This document shows positions 39,156 to 45,897 of a stretch of 64,000 nucleotides of DNA, one piece after another (positions within the stretch are counted from its first letter, which is position 1; every line of letters begins with the position of its first letter). The position numbers were made by a program, and so were the translations under genes. The stretch covers positions 1 to 64,000 of the IMG/VR virus record IMGVR_UViG_3300009164_000054. The stretch is one strand, 5' to 3'. The notes under the pieces were generated by a model, which was not told the origin of the DNA, did not search any database, and saw only the letters and a list, made by a program, of their open reading frames with translations. Source of the DNA: a virus.

Positions 39156-39547
39156 TATATTAAGTATTTTTTAAATTTTTCTGTTACTAATCGTATTTGT
39201 TCTCTAGCATAAACATCTGCATCATAATCCATATATGCATCAACAAGAGCTTTTATTTCATTGGCTTTATCTGTTACATATTGCACACCATGAGTAGAAT
39301 TATTATAACTATGAGCTGTGTCAAAGCCTATAATAAAGTATTCATTGTCTTTGTCCCATTGACTAAGTGTTATCTCTTCAGGACATCCATCGGGCTGTAG
39401 ATAGTTTCCCCAACCTTCATTATCTATTAGTTTTACTAATATTGGATGGTCTTTGGGAATATGAACGTATCCACATCCCCAACCAATTGTTCTAATATGA
39501 GATTTAAAATCTTCCTCATATGCTACTGTACTAATGTATGTCTCCAT
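39155..39547 (-). CDS. Conserved phage protein (GYVHIPKDHP family)
   Basis: A 130-aa protein. GCGYVHIPKDHPILVKL and FIIGFDTAHSYNNS... TKANEIKAL fit a conserved phage protein family in which G-Y-V-x-I-P-x-D-H-P and an F-D-x-A-H motif recur. Function unknown. Confidence 0.75.
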   Translation of the reverse strand: METYISTVAYEEDFKSHIRTIGWGCGYVHIPKDHPILVKLIDNEGWGNYLQPDGCPEEITLSQWDKDNEYFIIGFDTAHSYNNSTHGVQYVTDKANEIKALVDAYMDYDADVYAREQIRLVTEKFKKYLI

Positions 39548-39551
39548 AATG

Positions 39552-39683
39552 TTATAATGTTTTATCTATTACTACTTCTATTAATACTAATCCAGAAAAT
39601 AATAGAGCTAACAATACTATTAGCCCTAATACAGCTTCTCTATGTTTCCACATGTAAGCTAATTGTTGTTTAATGTTTTTCAT
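39552..39683 (-). CDS. 43-aa single-span membrane protein
   Basis: MKNIKQQLAYMWKHREAVLGLIVLLALLFSGLVLIEVV: basic amphipathic start, then one hydrophobic segment. ATGA overlap with the lipoprotein-like gene upstream. Confidence 0.5.
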   Translation of the reverse strand: MKNIKQQLAYMWKHREAVLGLIVLLALLFSGLVLIEVVIDKTL

Positions 39684-39817
39684 ATTACTCTATGTTTAGG
39701 ATATTTATAACTGTGTGGTGAATGTGAAGCACAACTACTCATACTAAGTATAATAAGAAGTGCTGTTGCTGTAATAGCGTACATTATTAATAATGTAATG
39801 TAAGGATGTCTTTTCAT
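39680..39817 (-). CDS. 45-aa lipoprotein-like protein
   Basis: MKRHPYITLLIMYAITATALLIILSMSSC is a lipoprotein signal with a lipobox-like MSSC, followed by a short His/Ser/Tyr-rich tail (ASHSPHSYKYPKHRVI). Size and form resemble the outer-membrane spanin subunit of phages. Coupled to the 43-aa membrane protein; together they could be a spanin pair, by inference. Confidence 0.5.
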   Translation of the reverse strand: MKRHPYITLLIMYAITATALLIILSMSSCASHSPHSYKYPKHRVI

Positions 39818-39819
39818 GG

Positions 39820-40026
39820 CTAATTGCTATTAAAATGTTTTTCAAGATCACATGCTATTATAACACTTGGTATCCAACCAAATAATAACATAAGCATTAG
39901 TATGCCACCATCTGTGTAACATTCACGTAGCGATAGCTCTGATAGAGCATATCCAATAAGACTCATAGAAGTCCATGTTGTAAGTAAGCATGCTATTATA
40001 GCAAGCATAAGTTTTGTTGATTTCAT
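39820..40026 (-). CDS. 68-aa two-span membrane protein
   Basis: LAIIACLLTTWTSMSLIGYAL and GILMLMLLFGWIPSVIIAC are two membrane segments with a small Cys-containing loop. No family recognised. Confidence 0.55.
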   Translation of the reverse strand: MKSTKLMLAIIACLLTTWTSMSLIGYALSELSLRECYTDGGILMLMLLFGWIPSVIIACDLEKHFNSN

Positions 40027-40037
40027 ATTGTTTGTTA

Positions 40038-40133
40038 TTAAGGGATTAATAATCTAATTAAGAATACAAATGCTATAACTATTATCCATAGTATAGTTTG
40101 TAATCCTTGGTTTTGTTTATTCTCGTGATACAT
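40038..40133 (-). CDS. 31-aa membrane peptide
   Basis: MYHENKQNQGLQTILWIIVIAFVFLIRLLIP: short polar N-terminus and one hydrophobic segment. Short but consistent with the run of small membrane proteins here. Confidence 0.4.
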   Translation of the reverse strand: MYHENKQNQGLQTILWIIVIAFVFLIRLLIP

Positions 40134-40276
40134 AATGTATGTGTATTAAATCATCTATAGTTATTCATAAAAGGAAAACGACCAAATCTTCAGAGTGTGA
40201 AGGTGTATATGTACTACATCCTACTGTTCTAGGAGTTAAATGATTTGTAATAGAAAGAGAGACAAAAACTTTCTAT

Positions 40277-40627
40277 TTATCTATGACCATGATTAAGTCT
40301 TGTTAAATAACTGTTGCTTGGTGATTTAGATTCTCTCTTCATGCCTTCAAGTTTTCTAATAGGTGATAATTTTTTACCATATGTCTGTAATAAGAAAACG
40401 TTATAAAGTTCACGATCTTTAGAAGGCTTATCTATTCTGAATTCTTCAGTGATACCAAGTTCATCTAATATATCATCCATAAAGGTTACACCACTAAGAT
40501 TAAAATATATTGATATGAGAGTTTTTTGTTTTCTCATACCAAATATATGTTCTACAGTGCAATCTTTATATTTACCAAATTTAAGCTTTGACTTAACTGT
40601 CAGTGTTCTTAATATTGTTGCGCTCAT
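40277..40627 (-). CDS. Conserved 116-aa basic protein
   Basis: Starts SATILRTLTVKSKLKFGKYKDCTVEHIFGMRKQKTLISIYFNLSGVTFMDDIL. FGKYKDxTVExI is a widespread small-protein motif that also occurs in unrelated phage proteins. Basic C-terminus. Function unknown. Confidence 0.65.
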   Translation of the reverse strand: MSATILRTLTVKSKLKFGKYKDCTVEHIFGMRKQKTLISIYFNLSGVTFMDDILDELGITEEFRIDKPSKDRELYNVFLLQTYGKKLSPIRKLEGMKRESKSPSNSYLTRLNHGHR

Positions 40628-40719
40628 GTTTTTTAATGTTAAATATAACTAACAAATAACAATGTATTTGTAAATTATATGTTGTGTTATGTTCAATAGA
40701 CCCGTAGAAGAGCCTATTA

Positions 40720-40887
40720 TTATTCTTTTATAATAGATAACAAATATATAAGAACATCTCTCTTACCACGTAAGTATTCATATTCTAATATATATGATTC
40801 ATCTTTATCAGATATCATTAACATATCATCTAGTAAGAAGAATCTATCTGCTATTATATCAAGCTCTGATTGTATAATGTCTTTCAT
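40720..40887 (-). CDS. Hypothetical 55-aa acidic protein
   Basis: MKDIIQSELDIIADRFFLLDDML... helical, acidic. It is the first gene of the leftward block after the divergence zone. No family recognised. Confidence 0.5.
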   Translation of the reverse strand: MKDIIQSELDIIADRFFLLDDMLMISDKDESYILEYEYLRGKRDVLIYLLSIIKE

Positions 40888-41229
40888 AATGCTATATGTA
40901 TTGATTATGTTATTAGGTTTTTATTGTTTGTTATTAGAGGTTATTTTACTATGAAGGTATACACATCGATACATTCACACTCATTAAGAATTATAAATTC
41001 CTACAAAAATATCATCAAAACATCGTATTGTGATGTAATACTCTTACAAAAAGTTTATTTCTCCCTCGTAGAAAGTTTGTTTTCTTCCTACAAAATATAT
41101 TCTACAGTTTATACCTATATATATAGGTAGAAGTTATTGATGTTGTGATGTTGTTTTTTATAGCCCACCCAAACGATTAACATCCCACCCTTATATATAA
41201 CAATAAGGTTTAACACTAAGTAGAATGTT
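40888..41229. promoter_or_regulatory. Non-coding region with promoter-like repeats (leftward side)
   Basis: No convincing gene. The minus strand has repeated motifs of the form ATnTTTTGTAGGAA at 40998-41011 and 41085-41100, one including TATTTTTG (TAnnTTTG). A similar TTTTTGTAAGA is at 41042-41054. These may be tandem early promoters of the leftward block. The 16-bp palindrome 41113-41128 and two CCCACCC runs (41164-41170, 41184-41190) follow. Confidence 0.5.
41113..41128. promoter_or_regulatory. 16-bp perfect palindrome
   Basis: ACCTATATATATAGGT reads the same on both strands. Located between the leftward promoter-like repeats and the C-rich runs. Confidence 0.5.
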
Positions 41230-41254
41230 GAGCCTCCCATTGATTGAGAGGCTC
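41230..41254 (-). terminator. Hairpin after isolated gene 41264
   Basis: GAGCCTC (41230-41236) pairs with GAGGCTC (41248-41254), loop 11. No long T-run follows on the minus strand, but the position right after the stop supports transcript end formation. Confidence 0.65.
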
Positions 41255-41263
41255 GAGTTCCAT

Positions 41264-41662
41264 TTAGATTTGCGCTAACAATGCGTCAACATTAACTTGA
41301 GACAATCCTGCGCTCACTGCAGTTGATTTCACTGCTTGTGCTTTAAGAATGTCCAAAGCAAAATCATCAGCATAATCATCAGCCAATGCTTGTGCACTTG
41401 TGAATGCATCAATGATGTCAGTTCTTGTGAATGTGCTTGCACTACCATCAGCATTAAGAATGACCTTCTTGTCAGCATCAACATTGTTGTATGTGAATGT
41501 ATTAACATTACAATACAATGGGAATGTGATGTCCTCTGACTTGGTCCAACCATTTTCTACTAACACTGCTTTAGGGCAGAAGTAAGAATCTTTTGCTTTA
41601 TCAACGAAGTAAGCATTTCCTGCAGGCGTAAAGTTAGCCTTAACAATTTTAAGTGATTTCAT
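41264..41662 (-). CDS. Isolated 132-aa protein of unknown function
   Basis: The start at 41662 (MKSLKIVKANFTPAGNAYFVDKAK) is chosen because the upstream ATG lies in a G/C-rich hairpin. The protein has a beta-rich N-terminal half and an Ala/Asp-rich helical end (SAQALADDYADDFALDILKAQAV). It stands alone, with its own terminator and a structured upstream region, and uses more C-ending codons than its neighbours. This suggests high expression. I do not recognise the family. Confidence 0.75.
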   Translation of the reverse strand: MKSLKIVKANFTPAGNAYFVDKAKDSYFCPKAVLVENGWTKSEDITFPLYCNVNTFTYNNVDADKKVILNADGSASTFTRTDIIDAFTSAQALADDYADDFALDILKAQAVKSTAVSAGLSQVNVDALLAQI

Positions 41663-41698
41663 AATCAGGTTCTGTTTTTTATTGAGTGTTACGTTGAA

Positions 41699-41753
41699 TG
41701 GGGGACTACCCCCAACCACTCAAAATGATGTGGGGGTCTTGGGTTGGAGTGGT
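41699..41753. promoter_or_regulatory. Nested G/C-rich hairpins in divergence zone
   Basis: TGGGGG-ACTA-CCCCCA (41699-41714) is a perfect 6-bp hairpin. ACCACTC (41715-41721) pairs with GAGTGGT (41747-41753). The composition is unusual for this AT-rich genome. Could be an origin-associated structure or leader of the isolated gene. Confidence 0.5.
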
Positions 41754-41812
41754 CTCACACAGTACACACATAAGCCATATCAAAATTTTGAAAAAAAATT
41801 TGAAAAAAGTTT

Positions 41813-41841
41813 TTGGATATATAAAATATATTTTACCTTTG
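41813..41841 (+). promoter_or_regulatory. Rightward Bacteroidetes-type promoter 1
   Basis: TTG (41813-41815, inside TTTTTG), an 18-nt spacer, then TACCTTTG (41834-41841). It closely fits TTTG-N(17-21)-TAnnTTTG. It points at the late block beginning at 41998. A G-rich GGCGGGTGGGTGGG (41841-41854) falls at the expected transcription start. Confidence 0.65.
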
Positions 41842-41950
41842 GCGGGTGGGTGGGTTTGTCTATAAGGATAATTAGTTATCAATATAGTTCTCTAGATAAA
41901 TATTATTCATAATATAGCTATGATATAAAAATATTTATCTATTATGTTCA

Positions 41951-41976
41951 TTGTTAGTTTTATTTATATATCTTTG
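41951..41976 (+). promoter_or_regulatory. Rightward promoter 2
   Basis: TTG (41951-41953), 15-nt spacer, TATCTTTG (41969-41976), an exact TAnnTTTG match 21 nt before the ATG at 41998. The spacer is short, so this may be a secondary start. Confidence 0.5.
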
Positions 41977-41997
41977 TCAATAGAATAAAACTAAATT

Positions 41998-42348
41998 ATG
42001 GAACCAACAGTTATAGTACAAAGACTAAAGAAGAGTGTATCAACTGATATACAACTAGCTGAGAAGTATTATTCTATTCTATCAGCTATAAACAATCTAC
42101 ATCTCACTGAGAGAGAAATACAGCTTATATCTTTTACAGCTATTAAAGGAAACATTACATATGCTAATGTAAGGGAAGAATTCTGCAAACTACACAAAAC
42201 AACAGGTCCTACAATTAACAACATCATCAGCAAGCTGAAGAAGGTGGGTATATTTATTAAGGAAGGTGGTAAGGTGAAGGTGAACCCAGTTATTGTTATT
42301 GATTTCACTAAAGATTTAACACTAGGTATAACACTCACACATGAATAA
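41998..42348 (+). CDS. Winged helix-turn-helix regulator
   Basis: A 116-aa protein, first of the rightward block. LHLTEREIQLISFTAIKG and YANVREEFCKLHKTTGPTINNIISKLKKVGIFIKEGGKVKVNP form a winged helix (recognition helix TTGPTINNIISKLKKVG, wing KEGGKVKVN). A plausible transcriptional or late-gene regulator. Overlaps the IHF-like gene by 8 nt. Confidence 0.7.
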   Translation: MEPTVIVQRLKKSVSTDIQLAEKYYSILSAINNLHLTEREIQLISFTAIKGNITYANVREEFCKLHKTTGPTINNIISKLKKVGIFIKEGGKVKVNPVIVIDFTKDLTLGITLTHE

Positions 42349-42703
42349 GCCAACAACAATGTCTGTGAAAGAGTTCATCATTAAGAGGATGGCTCTTAGT
42401 TTAGTAACATCTGAGAAGATTATTGATAATGTTATACAACATCAGTTTGATTCTGCCAATGATGCTCTCAACTTAAACAACACTGTAGAGATATCAGGGT
42501 TTGGTAAGTTCTTCTTTAATGTTAAGAAGGCAGAGACACATTACAATAAGCTTCTAGCCATGAAGCAAGCATATGAGAATACATTAGCTGATCAATCTAT
42601 AACAGATAAGAAAAGAAATGCTACAGAACAAAGAATGATTACAGTGTTAAGGGATATCAAAACATTAAAACCAAAGATGCATGAGCCTAGGACAGATATA
42701 TGA
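42341..42703 (+). CDS. IHF/HU-like DNA-bending protein
   Basis: A 120-aa protein. VKEFIIKRMALSLVTSEKIIDNVIQHQFDSANDALNLNNTVEISGFGKFFFN has the HU/IHF order: N-terminal helices, then N-x-V-E-I-S-G-F-G-K-F and beta arms. The C-terminal 50 residues are an extra helix. An IHF-like gene next to terminase is typical for crAss-like phages, where it may act in packaging or transcription. Confidence 0.85.
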   Translation: MNKPTTMSVKEFIIKRMALSLVTSEKIIDNVIQHQFDSANDALNLNNTVEISGFGKFFFNVKKAETHYNKLLAMKQAYENTLADQSITDKKRNATEQRMITVLRDIKTLKPKMHEPRTDI

Positions 42704-42938
42704 GGGATGGAAGAATCATCTTCTCCCTGAAGAAAGAAATAAAGCTTTTATAGAATATACAAGCCAAACAAGAACTGCTATATGTGAACAATGTGACAAG
42801 CATTCTTCTAAACACAAATCAGTGAGACCAGATGCACATTGCACAGAATGTGGGTGTACGCTCTCAGCAAAGACTAAATGTTTAACATGTGAATGTCCAT
42901 TAAGAAAATGGAGAGCCACAGAACTACCTACAATATGA
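42681..42938 (+). CDS. Zinc-ribbon protein of the packaging block
   Basis: An 85-aa protein with CEQCDKHSSKHKS, HCTECGCTLSAKTKCLTCECP, many Cys pairs for two zinc sites. Such proteins precede terminase in crAss-like phages. It overlaps both neighbours. Confidence 0.75.
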   Translation: MSLGQIYEGWKNHLLPEERNKAFIEYTSQTRTAICEQCDKHSSKHKSVRPDAHCTECGCTLSAKTKCLTCECPLRKWRATELPTI

Positions 42939-43246
42939 ACATACGTAAAATCCCTTTAGAACCTCTTATACAAATCCTTCAAGATCTATTTGAGAATGGA
43001 ACTGATTTCATTGATATATCAGGAGAACAGAATGCAGAAGGTGAAGCTCCAAGAGACATGATAAAGATATCAGTTAAACCTGAATATATGATGGATCATG
43101 ATGAACTTAATGATGAGAATACAATTGAGTTTATGGAAGAGGAAATAGAGATGGATTACACAGGTTCATTTGAAGAGAACACTAAACGTACCATCATAGA
43201 TGATAAGACGTCCTTCTCTGATGAAGATATAGATAATTTAATATAA
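42935..43246 (+). CDS. Hypothetical 103-aa acidic protein
   Basis: The start at 42935 (MNIRKIPLEPLIQILQDL) overlaps the preceding stop (ATGA). Acidic C-terminus (NTIEFMEEEIEMDYTGSFEEN). No family recognised. Confidence 0.65.
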   Translation: MNIRKIPLEPLIQILQDLFENGTDFIDISGEQNAEGEAPRDMIKISVKPEYMMDHDELNDENTIEFMEEEIEMDYTGSFEENTKRTIIDDKTSFSDEDIDNLI

Positions 43247-43252
43247 GAAGCT

Positions 43253-43528
43253 ATGACAAAACCAAACTATCATAGAAAAATTATACAGCTGTTAGAACGT
43301 CTACACAAAGCACATCCTACATATAATATAGGAAGACATTTTGCAACAGCTCTTGATGGTTATCAAGATGTATGGGGAGTGTCTGACAGAGAATTGCTCT
43401 TCTCATTACAGAAATATGAAGCAAGCCTGGATATGGATAGAGATCATATAGATGAAGAAGAGATAGAAGAGATAATAAAGGATGGCATGAATTTAAATGT
43501 AATATTCCTTGATGAAGAGGAGGACTAA
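43253..43528 (+). CDS. Hypothetical 91-aa acidic protein
   Basis: KPNYHRKIIQLLERLHKAHPTYNIGRHFATALDGYQDVWGVSDRELLFSLQKYEASL followed by a D/E-rich tail. The conserved-looking first half is typical of crAss-like phages, but function is unknown. Confidence 0.65.
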   Translation: MTKPNYHRKIIQLLERLHKAHPTYNIGRHFATALDGYQDVWGVSDRELLFSLQKYEASLDMDRDHIDEEEIEEIIKDGMNLNVIFLDEEED

Positions 43529-43539
43529 ACAAATACAAA

Positions 43540-43872
43540 ATGGCAGTAAAGAAAACTACATACATAACAACGGAACTCAATTGGGCAGAAGAACAGTTAT
43601 CAAGCTGGAAACAATACGTTGATGCTAATCCTTTACATACATTAGAGGATAGAATCAAATGGAAAGAAACTAAAGCTGGTGGTGCTATGCCTATGGTGAT
43701 TGCCTCTATCGAGGCTCAAGGTAAGTTTGTACAAGAGACAATGAAGAACTATCTAGCTCTCTTAGAACAAGTAGAAAAGCTCAGAGAGAAAGAAGAAGCT
43801 AAAGCAGTACCTATAAGAGGTGGTGCTGAGCTTGGAAGTATGGCAGAAGAGTTTTTAAAAGGTAGAAAATAA
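43540..43872 (+). CDS. Candidate terminase small subunit
   Basis: A 110-aa, mostly helical protein: WAEEQLSSWKQYVDANPLHTLEDRIKWKETKAGGAMPMVIASIEAQGKFVQETMKNYLALLEQVEKLREKEEAK, ending in GSMAEEFLKGRK. The position directly upstream of, and overlapping, the large subunit suggests a small terminase role. No sequence signature proves this. Confidence 0.5.
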   Translation: MAVKKTTYITTELNWAEEQLSSWKQYVDANPLHTLEDRIKWKETKAGGAMPMVIASIEAQGKFVQETMKNYLALLEQVEKLREKEEAKAVPIRGGAELGSMAEEFLKGRK

Positions 43873-45896
43873 TGGATGGACTACAAAGTATTGACTACAA
43901 GGATTGGTTCATCAATCAAAAGAGAGTTCCTCAGAAAGACTCAGATGAGTATAAAGCGTTCTATGCCTATCATAAACAACTATGCATTGATGGTTGTACA
44001 ATGGGAGGAGTATATATCAATCCTTTTTTATATTGGCATTTAAACTTCTGGAATACAGAAGTAGATATAATAGATGAACGTGGAAGAATATCACAGAAAT
44101 ATGCTAATCCATATTTACGTGATAATGAATGGGTTATTACAAATGAAATAGATAGAGCACAAATAGAAAAGAAAGGCCTAGTTATACTGGGCATTCGTCG
44201 TTTGGCTAAGTCAGTAATTGAGAGCAGTTATATAGGTTGGGGAGCTACATTTGATGAGAACTCCCAGAACATTATAGCAGGATTGAATGCTCCCGATATA
44301 AAGCTTATCACAGATAAGATTGACAAAGGATTAAACTTTCTACCAGAAGCATGGAGATGGCAGAGGGTTGAGGATAATTGGAAAAACCAAGTTACTTTAG
44401 GGATCAAGACAAAAGCAGGAGAGCGAATCCCCTTTTCTCAGATCCTTATTCGTAACTTAGATGGTGGTAATAACGAGGAAGCAATTGCAGGTACTAAACC
44501 TAGAAAATTAATTATTGATGAGATTGGTAAAGGAAGTTTCCTTAGAGGACTACAAGCTGCAACTCCAGGTTTTACTACACCATATGGTTGGGGATGTAGC
44601 CCTATCCTTACAGGTACTGGAGGAGATATGCAGAATTTTATGGATGCTAAGTCTCTTATGTTCGATGTAGAGAATTTCAACTTCCTTACATATAATAACG
44701 CTAAAGATGATAAACGAGTACATGGGCTATTCATATCCCATAAGTACAGAATGGAAGCTAAAGAAGAATCCACATTAGGAGCATACCTTGAACAACCAGC
44801 AGATTCTGAATTACACAATGTAAAGATGCTAGTCTCTAATGAAGAGAAAGCAGATAAGATTACAAATGATAACCTTGACAGATTAAAAAAAGCTGGTGAT
44901 AGACTAGCTTATTTAAAAGAGAAGATGTATTACCCACAAGAAGTGGATGATATATTCTTGAATGAGGACACAAATATATTTGATATAGAAGCTACCAAAC
45001 GTCAGAAGGCTAGACTACTAGCACAAGAAAGAACAGGAACCCCTGTTGTTCTTTATGATGATGGTAATGGTGTAAAGCATGAGTTTACAGACAAATTACC
45101 TATATCAAACTTCCCTCTTAAGAATAGTGATAACAAAGAAGCTCCTGTAGTGATATATGAGTTTCCAATAGAGAGTCCTCCTTATGGATTATATGTAGCA
45201 GGGATTGACCCTTATAGACAGGGCAAGTCTGCTTATTCAAGTTCATTAGGATCTGTGTATATATACAAACGTATGCACAGTATATCAGGAGAGAAGTATC
45301 AAGATATGTTTGTTGCTAGCTATTGTGCTAGACCAGAGAAGAAAGAAACCTGGGAAGAACAAGCACGTTACCTGATTAAATATTACAATGCAAGAGCTCT
45401 ATGTGAGAATGACGAAATATCTTTTATTGACTACATGATAGCTAAAGGAGATGCTCATTACCTAGAAAGACAACCTGATTGGTTAAAGGAAATAGTTCCA
45501 AATACTACCGTAAGACGAGACTATGGAATACATAGATCTTCTGAGAAAATTAGAGACTTTTTACATGGCTGCCTTAAAAAATATTCAGAAGAAGTTATAC
45601 ATACAGAGAAAGATGAAGATGGAAACATTAAATCTGAAACAAAAGGTATGTCTAAAATATTTGATCCTGTTCTCCTCGAGGAGATGATACAATATAATGA
45701 GACAGGTAACTTTGATAGAATCATTGCAGCAGAACTAGCAATAGCTCTAGCAATGAAACTAGATCCCATAATGGGAAAAATAGGAGGAGAGCAAGATGTA
45801 AGAATGCAATCAATGTTCACAAAGAACAAAAAGAATACTCTGTTTACACAAAGCAGATCAATGTTTAACACACCAAAAAATAAATTGTTTAGATAA
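43872..45896 (+). CDS. terL: Terminase large subunit
   Basis: A 674-aa protein of the crAss type. Walker A-like GIRRLAKS (107-114), Walker B KLIIDEIG (about 213-220), and the nuclease-domain strand YVAGIDPYRQG further on. It is the ATP-driven motor that packages DNA through the portal and cuts it. It lies between the candidate small subunit and the portal with one-base gaps. Confidence 0.92.
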   Translation: MDGLQSIDYKDWFINQKRVPQKDSDEYKAFYAYHKQLCIDGCTMGGVYINPFLYWHLNFWNTEVDIIDERGRISQKYANPYLRDNEWVITNEIDRAQIEKKGLVILGIRRLAKSVIESSYIGWGATFDENSQNIIAGLNAPDIKLITDKIDKGLNFLPEAWRWQRVEDNWKNQVTLGIKTKAGERIPFSQILIRNLDGGNNEEAIAGTKPRKLIIDEIGKGSFLRGLQAATPGFTTPYGWGCSPILTGTGGDMQNFMDAKSLMFDVENFNFLTYNNAKDDKRVHGLFISHKYRMEAKEESTLGAYLEQPADSELHNVKMLVSNEEKADKITNDNLDRLKKAGDRLAYLKEKMYYPQEVDDIFLNEDTNIFDIEATKRQKARLLAQERTGTPVVLYDDGNGVKHEFTDKLPISNFPLKNSDNKEAPVVIYEFPIESPPYGLYVAGIDPYRQGKSAYSSSLGSVYIYKRMHSISGEKYQDMFVASYCARPEKKETWEEQARYLIKYYNARALCENDEISFIDYMIAKGDAHYLERQPDWLKEIVPNTTVRRDYGIHRSSEKIRDFLHGCLKKYSEEVIHTEKDEDGNIKSETKGMSKIFDPVLLEEMIQYNETGNFDRIIAAELAIALAMKLDPIMGKIGGEQDVRMQSMFTKNKKNTLFTQSRSMFNTPKNKLFR

Positions 45897-45897
45897 C

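Noticed and set aside
40870-41130. Rightward 86-codon frame in the divergence zone
   Set aside because: Tyr/Ile/Ser-rich translation of A/T-rich DNA, opposite to the leftward promoter-like repeats, with no family resemblance; read as chance.
41840-41860. Riboswitch in the rightward leader
   Set aside because: No known aptamer motif is visible; the G-run and promoters explain the sequence better.
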